Part shown: positions 35,800-45,800 of the stretch, piece after piece
How positions within the stretch are numbered: the stretch's first letter is position 1
Layout of the letters: each line of letters opens with the position of its first letter
NCBI GenBank assembly: GCA_949152475.1
Contig: OX424555.1
Location: 59,687,977-59,751,976, forward strand
Direction of reading: 5' to 3'
DNA from: Terebella lapidaria
Taxonomy: Eukaryota > Annelida > Polychaeta > Terebellida > Terebellidae
DNA length: 64,000 bases
The notes under the pieces: generated by a model
Told to the model about the DNA's origin: nothing
What the model saw: only the letters and a program-made list of their open reading frames with translations
Databases searched by the model: none
Position numbers and translations under genes: made by a program

Positions 35800-37069
35800 C
35801 TGATCTGGTAACTCCACGGTTAGGCGATTGCTCAAACATGACACCAGCAGCTATTCGTGGGATTTCTTGAGATCTTGAATCTCTCGACACAAGAGACCGT
35901 CGTATGGTGATCTACTCACAGGTATGGTATGCTGCGAAATTTCCACTCTTCCAGGAGATTCTATGAGAATAAATATGGTAATGGATTATTGAAAAAAAAA
36001 CCTCAGTCGTGATCACAATAATAGCATATATTTGGGTTTGGTCTGCTCACAAAATAATATTCACAAGCATTTTTCATTTTTGGAGAGAAAAGGGATTTCT
36101 ATTGTCATATTTGCTGTAATGTAGGTATCAATCCATTACCACAAATACAGTAGATTTTGATGATGCCAATAACAAACGTAAAATACCACATCTGCAACAG
36201 AAACAAAGCCCGACCAAATAGTTTATCCAAACACACGCTGGCGTCATCAGGGGCAGACAGTGTGTTAAATGTAGTTGTTTCTACTGTACACCAAAATAAC
36301 ACGGAGTTCCAAGTGCATGCACATCTGTGCTCAAAGTACTAACCTATTGATGGATGATTGTTGATGGGAGTCTTGGTCTTGTATTTTGACGGTTGGCTGG
36401 GCAGCCTCACATTACCTTCAAAATATAAGCAAAGAGGAATGAACATGAAATTAATAAATGATATAGCATTCTAATGCACACTAAATCACTAATCCTACAT
36501 TCATGTACTCACTTTTGGAAGTATTACTTGCTTTGGAAGGCATTTTTCTTGCAGCAATGTCCGGCTCGTCTGCCCGGATCAAAATTCATCAGAAAAAGTG
36601 GAGTTAAGAGAGAAATGATAGTGAACACTTGCATAACAATGATACAGTCTCACGTAGGCAAACATTCAATATTGGAATTTTGGATCATACCTGATACACA
36701 ATCAATATAGGTTCTTCTCGTTTTTCTTCCTTTTGCTGGCATAATCCTCTCTCTCATTGTCGCCAAACCGTCGTCGTGTCGTCAAATTCTTTGCAGGCGA
36801 CTTGGTTGTCTGAAATCAATTCCATCATGCCTAATGAGATATAAATGTAACTGAGTGGAACTAACATCATGAACACAGTTTGTTCTATTTATTACATAAG
36901 GAAGAACAATTCCTAAGAAATTGAACAACTGACATGAGCTTTATCTCGAGCAGGGAGCACTGCATCCATTTCTTTTGGGGCGTTTTCTTCCGCTTCAGGA
37001 AAGGCACTGTCCCTTCCTCTGCCATGTTACCCTCCACCCATACGGCACGAGCCCACGTGATTGGTGTCA
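35800..37069 (-). pseudogene. Probable 5'/middle exons of a DUF4806-type gene
   Basis: Splice-bounded minus-strand segments: 37,069-36,934 (VTPITWARAVWVEGNMAEEG, then KKWMQCSLLEIKL, like the 'V-x-P-x-x-W' N-terminal module of DUF4806 proteins), 36,809-36,691 (PAKGRKTRRTYIDCVS), 36,569-36,513 (DEPDIAARKMPSKASNTSK), 36,415-36,344 (NVRLPSQPSKYKTKTPINN) and 35,960-35,800 (SPGRVEISQHTIPVSRSPY). The last four join in phase. An early TGA in the second segment's downstream frame and a TAG in the last indicate damage. These may be the missing N-terminal exons of the DUF4806 gene ending at 26.1 kb, with the DDE-like gene lying in between on the same strand. That link is inference. Confidence 0.45.
36117..36295 (+). 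repeat. Partial copy of the ~360-bp repeat (R360)
   Basis: Starts GTAGGTATCAATCCATTACC and ends within TTGTTTCTACTGTACACC. It lies in an intron of the DUF4806-type exon series. Confidence 0.75.
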
Positions 37070-37177
37070 CTGTGAATGAAATCATTTCAGATAGTATTGA
37101 AATACCTATGTAATTTTTCCTGAGTTACACATGACAAGATTGTACCTGAAAGTTTGAACATGCGTGTTTCAAGGACT

Positions 37178-37855
37178 ACCAGCTTTCTGCCCCGTGAAGT
37201 AGTGGTAGAATGACCATCCCTTTGTCATACGGAAGACAGACAGCTTTCCGCCTCAGGTCACTTTTCTTGAACGGCTTTCGGCGACATCGATCCCTGATCA
37301 CATTATTTGACACAAACACAATGTTCATGAGATCTGAGTTGCAGGGTGAGTCGAAGAATTGAGAAGTGTATTTATCACAAACAAGGTCTCCGTTTTCTTT
37401 CCTCTTTCGTAACAAACAAAGTCTTCGCTGGCCAACAGGAAACACATGTCCTTCTGTCTGGAGAAAATGTGCATAATGTTTGGAAGTTGATGTTCATTGC
37501 GCCTCTGCTGCACATTTTCAAGCTCAATCAAGCGTTTTGTGGCTTGCGCGATCGGATTTTTCCAATTCCGGACGAGTTTTTTTCAACCTCTGAAGGTGGT
37601 ATTCAAAAGGAAATGCTGGAACGTCATTCAGGAAACACGGCAAATTTTCCACATCCGCATGCAAAAATGGAGCGGGCCATGAACATTGTATAAGCAAAAT
37701 GTATCCCCATAGATTTCTTTACATTTTGCGACGAAGTAAGACACACGTCTCCTGGCATATCCAAGGTATTCAGCCCTTTTATCGAAATCAGATTCCAACA
37801 TCATGAACATGTTCATTGACAGGCATAAGAAATGGTCATACACTTCGTGAGACAA
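37178..37855 (-). pseudogene. DUF4218-type transposase-derived gene, C-terminal fragment
   Basis: Minus-strand frames give, in order, KRAEYLGYARRRVSYFVAKC, IYGDTFCLYNVHGPLHF, then after a frameshift VENLPCFLNDVPAFPFEYHL and QRLKK, then NIMHIFSRQKDMCFLLASED, and after another shift FFDSPCNSDLMNIVFVSN and LRRKAVCLPYDKGMVILPLL. The sequence 'Y-G-x-x-F-x-x-Y-N-V-H-x-x-x-H ... F-P-F-E' is the DUF4218 signature seen with Tnp2-type (CACTA-like) transposase relatives. At least three frame changes and one stop make it non-functional. The N-terminal half is missing, because a LINE tail starts at 37,860, a few bases beyond this fragment. Confidence 0.6.
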
Positions 37856-37859
37856 AATG

Positions 37860-38320
37860 CCTCGTGGGATGAGCAGGTTGATAACAAATTACACAAAGTC
37901 AAACCAACTCTTGGTTGTTGTACCCCAATAAACGAAATGTCCAGGCGTGATCAACCGGTCATGTCACGGGCTCGTATAGGGCATACATACCTTACTCAGG
38001 GTTACCTGCTCCGTGGGGAGGAGGCCCCTGTGTGTGTGCCCTGTCGAGAGTGGCTGACCGTTGAACATGTCCTGGTACATTGTCAAGATTTGGCTAGCAC
38101 TCGTCGATTGTTTTACGAGTGTCAGTCAATATATGATGTATTCAATTATTTTAATATTTATAAAATCCTCAATTTCCTTCGGGAAATCGGGGTATACTTT
38201 CATGTTTAGAATTACAACTCTAGTCAACTCGTTTGAGTCTAGATCTAGTCATAAATATTATCATAATTGATCTTGTAAGCTTTTACTGCTCATTGCTAAT
38301 TTTTATTTGTATTACTTGCT
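37860..38320 (+). mobile_element. I/Nimb-like LINE 3' end (copy 6)
   Basis: Starts in the post-RNase H region (DEQVDNKLHKVKPTLGCC), includes the CVPCREWLTVEHVLVHC knuckle and [11 protein letters not shown] stop, then part of the UTR. It merges into the coding minisatellite at about 38,320 without the usual tail, so its 3' end is truncated or was overwritten. Confidence 0.8.
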
Positions 38321-38324
38321 CTCC

Positions 38325-38690
38325 TGTGTCACCCGTCTCTGAGCCTTGCTCTCCTGTCACACCAGTCTCTGGGCCTTGCTCTCTTGTCACACCAGTCTCT
38401 GGGCCTTGCTCTCCTGACGCACCAGTCTCTGGGCCTTGCTCTCCTGTCACACCAGTCTCTGGGCCTTGCTCTCGTGTCACACCAGTCTCTGGGTCTTGCT
38501 CTCCGGCCACACCAGTCTCTGGGCCTCGCTCTCCTGCCACACCAGTCTCTGGGCCTCGCTCTGCTGTCACACCATCTGTGTCTGGGCATTGCTCTCCTGT
38601 GTCACCAGTCTCTGGGCTCATATCTCCTGTGTCACCAGTCTCTGGGCCTTGCTCTCCTGTGTCATCAGTCTGTGGAGACTGTTCTGATGT
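38325..38690. repeat. 30-bp minisatellite (coding decapeptide repeat)
   Basis: About twelve tandem copies of ACCAGTCTCTGGGCCTTGCT plus CTCCTGTCAC. The unit is 30 bp, so frames are preserved. The minus strand reads TGEQGPETGV with substitutions mostly at the last position. Confidence 0.9.
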
Positions 38691-39432
38691 ACCGGACAAT
38701 AGTTCAAGGAGTATCCGCCGTCGCTCGAGATCTTTTTTGTTGCGCTTTGTGCGAAGCATCTTTTCTTCTGAAGACATGCTCATTACAATGTCTCTACATG
38801 TCATATCTGTAGATTCAGCTTCACTGAGAGTCAGTTTTGATTCTATTATCTGTTTCTTGTCAGGGCTGGCTTGCTCTATGATATTAGCCATTATTGTTGC
38901 CCACATATCATCATCCTCTGGCAAAGCTTTCTCAATATTTTTCTGTATTGTTTTAAGCTTCTTCGGTGTTGGAGATTCTGCTTCTTCTAATAACCTGCGT
39001 TTCAGTCTGGCTTATCTTTTCTCTTCCCTCCACTTCAACCGTTCGGCCTGTTGTTCCTCATTGTCTTTAAATTGAGTACTCCTCGTCTGTGGCTCTAACT
39101 GCTCTTCCTATTTTCTCTTCCGTCTCATTTTTTCCATTCTAATCCTGCATGCGCCATTGTATCGTTCACGTTTTGTTGGCGACATCTTTTCCGATATTCA
39201 TGCGCACGTACTGCATTTAAGAGCTTGTGATGTTGAACAGCTTTTTTGCCAACAGACATTTCTAACCTATTCATTCGTTTTGAGTATTGTGACACAGGTG
39301 TGACATATGTGGTAGAGCTCATTTTTGAGTGATGTGATGTAGGTGTCGTCTCTGTGGATGACTCGCTATCACTAGACGTAGTAGACGAGCTGATATACTT
39401 ATACTTTTCCATGCAGACTCTCAATTCGTAAC
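38325..39432 (-). pseudogene. Coiled-coil/basic protein gene with decapeptide repeats, decayed
   Basis: After an acceptor at 39,433 the minus-strand frame reads YELRVCMEKYKYISSSTTSS, a Ser/Thr-rich stretch, KRMNRLEMSVGKKAVQHHKL and HEYRKRCRQQN, then after a frameshift a charged coiled-coil (EEQQAERLKWREEKR, ARLKRRLLEEAESPTPKKL), then EDDDMWATIMANIIEQASPD and a long helix. It ends in about a dozen copies of TGEQGPETGV. Two in-frame stops lie in the coiled-coil. 'A-S-P-x-K-K' plus the basic coiled-coil recalls N-terminal halves of uncharacterised invertebrate transposon-associated proteins. Function unknown. It may once have been continuous with the DUF4218 fragment now separated by the LINE. 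Confidence 0.45.
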
Positions 39433-39699
39433 CTGAAAGAACAATAAATCACACTTTCCAACAAGCATTTCCTGAAACAATGTACAGGAAAGAAAGCTGT
39501 CAATTAATATCAATGAAATCATTACCGTATCATTGAAATCAAGACAGAAAATGCTCTCTTTGGTGAATGTCAGGTACAGGTCACCATGAATGTTTATTAT
39601 ATAGGTAAATGTAGCATGTAACATTTACAGCCACTAAATACATGAATTAATGGGTGCCGACATGTACACGATCAACGACTGCAGCCTGCCGCTGCACCA
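39433..39699. other. No supported feature
   Basis: Probable intron upstream of the coiled-coil exon. Confidence 0.35.
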
Positions 39700-40262
39700 T
39701 TCATTTTCGGCTATTTTGGGCCTTTCAGGCCGATATTTCGATATTATATAAGATCAGTATTATATAGATACAATTCCAAATACCCGTTTGTGTTTACGAC
39801 GCACTGTTCAAGATTATTTGGAATACGTAGTCTCTGCCAAAACAAACCTCTTTTTTTCTTCTTTGCTGCAGGTGTTTTAGCTGTATCATCAGGTCCTGAG
39901 ATTCGATTGTATAAAAAGACTTTGTTAAAAAAATATATTAAATATATTAAAACAGTGCTCGCAAAACATCCGACGAATGAAGTACTAGTATCCATTTTAT
40001 GATTCATTTTACCAATGAACACATCTCTGAACATATGACCAAGGGTTTTGTGATCACGCTGGCACCTTCTTTAGGTTCAAATTAAGTTCTTTACATAAAA
40101 AGAACAGGACAATACAAAATGAACAGTCATAGCTGTAACATTGTGTGTCACATGTAGATCGATATTATATATAAAAGTCCTAATGTCAGTTTGTGTTTTC
40201 GACGCACTCTTCATGATTATTCTTTGGAATACGTAGTTTCTGCCAAAACAAAACTCCTTTTT
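39700..40262. repeat. Dispersed repeat with CCTGATGATAC block and a partial duplicate
   Basis: Two related segments (39,755-39,845 and 40,165-40,260) share GTTTGTGTTTNCGACGCACT and ATACGTAGTNTCTGCCAAAA. The first contains TTTGCTGCAGGTGTTTTAGC and CTGTATCATCAGGTCCTGAG, found again at 43,080-43,130 with the same downstream CACATCTCTGAACATA. Family unknown. Confidence 0.6.
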
Positions 40263-41753
40263 AGGTTACCGGACCTTTGGTCCGATAACCTATTGGCATG
40301 GCGTTGCGTCCGTCGTCCGTCCGTCCGTTCGTTCGTCCGTCCGTCCGTCCGTCCGTCCGGCGTTAACATTTTTATCTTTAAAGTTAACGATCGAATCTTT
40401 CTGAAATTTTGCACAAAAATGCCTAAAAATATTTTGAGAAGGAGGTATTTTTTTGTTTTTTGATTTTCGCATTTTTTTCAAAATGGCGGCCGTTTTTGTC
40501 GAAAAACGCTCAATTATGGACTTTGACAGCCATTTTCTCAAAAACTGTCTGATCAGTTTTGAGTTTTTGGTTTCAAAAGATTCCCCTCATATACCTCTGT
40601 GATATGTATAAGTTTGGTTGCCCTAAATTCGCCGTTTTCCATGTGGCGGCCATTTTGAATTTTTGGCGGGTCGGCGAAAAACAATTTTTTCGCCCCAAAT
40701 CGCATTACTATCCATTTTGGGCCATTTCTAGGGCAAAAAATTTTTTTCACCCTTTCAAAAAAATTTTGGACTTAGAAAATTTTCGGCACTTTTTTCCTTC
40801 ATAATGGGAGCTGTTCCGACTGTACTCATAGAACGCTTGAAGATAGAGCTTAGAAATTGGCACTTTCAAATGGGAAGTCATATATGGCGACTTGTGTGGT
40901 GACCTTGAATTTGACCTTCGATGACCTTGAAAGGTCAAAACAGCCATTTTTGGGTCGAAAAACGCTCAAATTTGCACCTGGTCTGTATTTTCTCAAAAAG
41001 TGTCTGATCAGTTTTGAGATTTTTGCTTAAAAAGATTCCTCTTATATACCTCTCTGACGTGTATAAGTTTTGTTGCCCTTGAATCGCCGATCTCCTTGTG
41101 GCGGCCATTTTGAATTTTGGACGAGTCGGCGAAAAAATTTTTTTTCGCCCCAAATCAATTACTATCCATTTTGGGCCATTTCTAGGCAAAAAAAAATTTT
41201 CACCCTTTGAAAAAATTTTGGACTTTTTTCCTTCATAATGGGAGCTGTCCGGATTGTACTCATAGAACGCTTGAAGATAGAGCTTAGAAATTGGCACTTT
41301 CAAATGGGAAGTCATATATGGCGACTTGTGTGGTGACCTTGAATCTGACCTTCGATGACCTTGAAAGGTCAAAACAGCCATTTTGGGGTCAAAAAATGCC
41401 CAGATTTGCCTCTGTAGATGGAATGCTTGCAGAGAGAGCTCATGTTATGAACAGGAAGACATATATGGCACAACTAATGATGACCTTGAACTTGACGTCA
41501 GATGACCTTGAGTGCCAAATGTCTGACTTGGAATGTGTAAATTGACCTGAGCGGCCTAAACGATTCCACCCAACATATAGAATATCAAATGCCGCACACA
41601 TACATGTAATGGTAACATCGAAGTTCATACGGATGACCTTGATTGGGATTTACACTGCGAACCTTGATTGGTATATCTCAAGGTCTGTAACCTGCCAATG
41701 CTGCCATGGCCAAACCAAAATTGTCCGGTAACCTATCCTAGCCTTTGGGCTAA
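40263..41753 (+). mobile_element. Helentron-like non-autonomous element, family A (copy 2)
   Basis: 5' hairpin 40,263-40,291 (AGGTTACCGGACC, TTT, GGTCCGATAACCT), then CCGT/GTCC microsatellite, a body with two copies of a ~430-bp tandem block (TGACCTTGAATTTGACCTTC; GTGTCTGATCAGTTTTGAG), then the inverted end GTCCGGTAACC (41,723-41,733) and 3' hairpin TAGCCTTTGGGCTA. It is followed after exactly TTTTT by a family B element. Confidence 0.8.
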
Positions 41754-41758
41754 TTTTT

Positions 41759-43075
41759 AGCTTACCGGCCCTTTGGGCCGATAAGCTATTATCGTGGTTT
41801 TTCGTCCGTCTTCCATCCGGGTCTGTAACTTTTTTTTGACATGATGAATTTCCCCATAAATTTGTCAGAACATACCTTAGGCCAATATCTAAAAACGTTT
41901 TCTAAATTTTTTCGATTGAATCGTTTTTGCCGATTTGGCGCCATTTTTGACGAAAAATTGCCAATTTTGGACTTTGGTGGCCATCTTCTCAAAAACTGTC
42001 TGATCAGTTTTGAGATTTTTGCTTCAAAACATTCCTCTCATGAATGTACCTCTATGACATGTATAAGTTTCATAACTTGAATTGCCGGTCTGCATGTGGC
42101 GGCCATTTTGATTTTTTGACGGGTCGGCGAAAAAAAAATTTTTGGTCTCAAAATTTTTGGACTTAGAAAATTTCACCCAATTTTTCCTTCATAATGGGGG
42201 CTATGCAGAGTAATCTCATAGAACACTTCAAGATAGAGCCTAAGTATTGGCACATTCAAATGGGAAATCATATATTGCGGTTTGAGTGGTGACCTTGAAT
42301 TTGACCTTCAATGGCCTTGAAAGGTCATAACGACCTTTTTTGTCGAAAAAACGATGAATTTTGCCTTTGGTGGCCATTTTCTCGAAATCTATCCAGACAG
42401 TTTTCCTCAAACTGGGAGCTAAAAAAATTTTTTTGGTCTCAAAATTTTTGGGACTTAGAAAATTTCACCCAATTTTTCCTTCATAATGGGAGCTATGCAG
42501 AGTAATCTCATAGAACACTCCAAGATAGAGCCTAAGTATTTGCACATTCAAATGGGAAATCATATATTGCGGTTTGAGTGGTGACTTTGAATTTGACCTT
42601 CAATGACCTTGAAAGGTCAAAATGACCTTTTTTGTCGAAAAAAACGATGAATTTTGCCTTTGGTGGACATTTTCTCGAAATCTATTCAGACAGTTTTCCT
42701 CAAAATTATGTATAAGATTCTCGTTATGTACCTTTGTGATGTGTATAAGTTTTGTTGCCTTTGAATCGACTGTCTGTGAAAATTTGCCATTAACGAAAAA
42801 AAATCTTTCAAGATGTAACTTGATTTCGTATTATAGTCCATACAGAAACTGTGTTTCTATCAAAATTTACGAACATGTTTTAACATATAGATTTTAACAT
42901 CGGTGTAACAATTTATATTTGGTCGGGCTTTGTTTCTATTGCAAAATGTTGTATTTTACGTTTGTTATTGGAATCATCAAAAATATTGGTGGTAATAGAT
43001 TGATACTTACATGTATTCAATATTCTACGCAATTCACATGATTGCCGGTAAGCTACAGCACCCTTGGTGCTATGT
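41759..43075 (+). mobile_element. Helentron-like non-autonomous element, family B (copy 2)
   Basis: 5' hairpin identical to copy 1 (41,759-41,787), a body with an internal duplication (AATTTTGCCTTTGGTGG blocks at 42.35 and 42.65 kb), inverted end TTGCCGGTAAGCTAC and 3' hairpin AGCACC-CTT-GGTGCT (43,057-43,071). A fragment of R360 is inserted near its 3' end. Confidence 0.8.
42918..43015 (-). repeat. R360 fragment, minus orientation
   Basis: ATTTGGTCGGGCTTTGTTTC through TAGATTGATACTTACAT is the complement of the first ~100 bp of R360. It is absent from the matching position of family B copy 1 (4,206). Confidence 0.8.
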
Positions 43076-43319
43076 TTCTTCTTTGCTGCAGGTGTTTCAG
43101 CTGTATCATCAGGTCCTGAGATTCGATTGTATTGAAAACTATATATTAAAACAGTGCTAGCCTCTACTATCAATTTTACCATTGTACACATCTCTGAACA
43201 TAGGACCAAGGGTTCTGGGAGCACGCCGGCACCTTCATTAAGTTCAAACTAGACAGGGTTTTTCCAAAAAAAAAAAACAATGTCTCCTCCCGTTTCCATA
43301 CTCAGTATTTGTTGTGTCA
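43076..43319. repeat. Second copy of the CCTGATGATAC-block repeat
   Basis: Matches 39,850-40,085: CTTTGCTGCAGGTGTTTCAG, ATCAGGTCCTGAGATTCGAT, CACATCTCTGAACATAGGAC, with a shorter middle. Confidence 0.6.
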
Positions 43320-43700
43320 AACATTTACCAATTTTGGAACAATGTGGAAGGAGCCAGGATGGGGCCAAGAAGGGCTAGGTGAAAATGGGTGCACATCTAC
43401 ATGATGTCAGCTGTCAACTGCAATAACAACCAGAATCCTGCACAGTGTCAGTTCGGAGATTCATCGCCCAACAAAGTGCCCGTCGGCCATGATTTTTTTT
43501 TCAAAAATTTTTGAACGGGGCCAATTTGGGCCAAAATGGGTCGGGGTAATAATCATGTCAGCTGCCGACTGCAACAACAATCAGAATCCTGCACAGTGTT
43601 AGTTTGGAGATTAATCGCCCACAAAGTACCCCCTGTCGACCATGATTTTGTCAAAAATTTACCAAGTTTGAACGGTGCCAAGTTGGGCCAAAAATTGTGA
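43320..43700. repeat. Tandem ~150-bp repeat, two to three units
   Basis: ATGTCAGCTGTCAACTGCAA and ATGTCAGCTGCCGACTGCAA begin successive units that share CAGAATCCTGCACAGTGT, ATCGCCCA and GGCCAAAA. A more diverged unit precedes them. Confidence 0.7.
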
Positions 43701-44159
43701 CATGTGCAACAATGATAATCAGTATTGAAGCAGTAGCTACATATTTTTTTTACTTGCATGTATGCGTGGGAATAACATGATGGCAGGTTTTTTTAGACAT
43801 CTTGTAGGTTCATATCCGTAAGAAAGTAGAATGCAATGCATTTAAAATAATTAATTTGTTCCTTCTATTTTACTAGTATTCGGAAAAAGCTTCTTCCTTC
43901 TCCGAGACAACATACTGCAGAAATCATGGAAGCAAATTGCTGATTTCTCCCGTAATATCCTCTGTAAACAAGAGTGTAATAAATTGTGAAAAATATTGTA
44001 GGTTGTGAAACATTCTAACTCACTATCTATAGCTATTTTCATATATCATGGGTATTAAATTGATAAACCTATTCATATTATGTCCATGTTAGATGACCTC
44101 GTTAATTCATGAATTCCATAAGAGTATGCTAATTCGAATAACAAGCTCTGGTTTTGAGC
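43701..44159. other. No supported feature
   Basis: AT-rich DNA with no domain-bearing frame. Confidence 0.4.
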
Positions 44160-45800
44160 AGAAATTTTACATCTGAAGAAATGTCAACCATTTTTTCAAG
44201 AATGTTACATCACTTTTATGATGTAACACTTCGGTGGTGTCAATGTTACATCGCAAACACTTGATGAACTTTCAACCAGCACAAGGCGTGCAGATCAGAT
44301 TGAACAACTCTGTTCCAGATATTAATATTGAACTAAATGGTAATGCACATAGACAATGATAGATCAGTTATGATTTACACAGAAGTATAAGATTTCTGTG
44401 CAGTAATAACAGGACTATTTCCAAACACAAAATTGGACATTTTGTCACCTTTGATATTAATGATACATTTTATATATTTTTAGATAGTTACGATTTGCAG
44501 GCCAACACTAAAATATGGTGGTATAAATACTTCAATAACAGCCATTTATATTATCTACACAATTACAACTACAAATCATCAGTATTGTTCCGCGTCAGTC
44601 TTATGATGCAACACTTGAGTGTTTGAAATGTCAGTGTTACATCGCAAACACTCCATGAACTTTCAAACAGCACAAGACGTTCAGACTCGATTTAACCTGT
44701 TCCAGCTATTATTATAAATGTCCATGTGATTCAAGTTCATTATGGACACAAACCTGCAAGCTTTCTGTGTAGCAGTAACAAGACTATTTCCACACACAAA
44801 ATTGGACATTTTGTTACATTCTGATTTCAATACATTTTAGATGGTGTTCATTACGATTTCCAAGTGAAAACTGATATACAGTAGTATAAATACTTCCTTA
44901 ATAGTTATTTATAGATTATCAACACAATTGCAACCAAATCTTCAGGATTGTTTCGCATCAGTTGTATGATGTAACACTTGGATGTTTGAAAAGTCAGTGT
45001 TACATAGCAGACACTTAATGGACTTTCGACCAGCACAAGATGTGCAGAATCGGTTAAACATTTCTTTTCCAGCTATTAATATTGAAATAAATCTTCATGT
45101 GGTTCAAGATCATTATTAACACAAACCTGCAAGCTTTCTGTGCAGTAGTAACAAAACTATTTCCGCACCTAAAGTTGGACACTTTGTTACATTCTGATTT
45201 CAATGCATTTTAGATGGTGTTTGTTTCGATTTTCATGACACTAATATATACGGTAGTATAAATACTTCATTAATAGTTATTGATAGATTATCAACACAAT
45301 TACAACTACAAATCATCAGGATTGTTTCGCATCAGTTGTATGATGTAACACTTGGATGTTTGAAATGTCAGTGTTACATCGCTGACACTTGATGAACTTT
45401 CAACCAGCACAAGACGTGCAGATTAGATTGATCATTTTTGTTCCAGATGTTAATATTGAATTAAATGTCAATGCAGATCAAAGTCATGATTTGCACTGAA
45501 GTGTAAAATATCTGTGCAATAGTAACAAGACTATTTCCACACACAGAACTGGACAGTTTGTTACATTCTGAATTTAATATATTTTGGCTGGTCCATAAGG
45601 TGTTCATATCAACACTATAATGAAGCATAATATGCAATTAAATCTAATAGATTTTTATACATTACCAACACAATCACAAAAACATTTTCAAATCATGAAG
45701 AATCTTTCTCATCACTCATCCACTTTATGATGTAACACGGTTGTGGTTTAAATGTCAGTGTTACATAACACCCAATGAAATTTTTACGCAGCACATGCAA
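44160..45800. repeat. ~370-bp satellite with GATGTAACACT...AGTGTTACATC inverted arms
   Basis: Units recur near 44,214, 44,602, 44,966, 45,339 and 45,725. Each has GATGTAACACTT, a short spacer of about 15-25 nt, then the complement AGTGTTACATCGC, then CAACCAGCACAAG and GTTCCAGATATTAATATTGA, then an AT-rich body. No protein. Confidence 0.8.

Noticed and set aside
43083..43140. Hammerhead ribozyme core on the minus strand (CTGATGA ... GAAA)
   Set aside because: CTGATGATACAGCTGAAAC has both core words, but the 7 nt between them cannot form stem II and no stem III with a UH cleavage site follows. The same test failed for CTGATGAC in the R360 units, which lack GAAA at the right distance.
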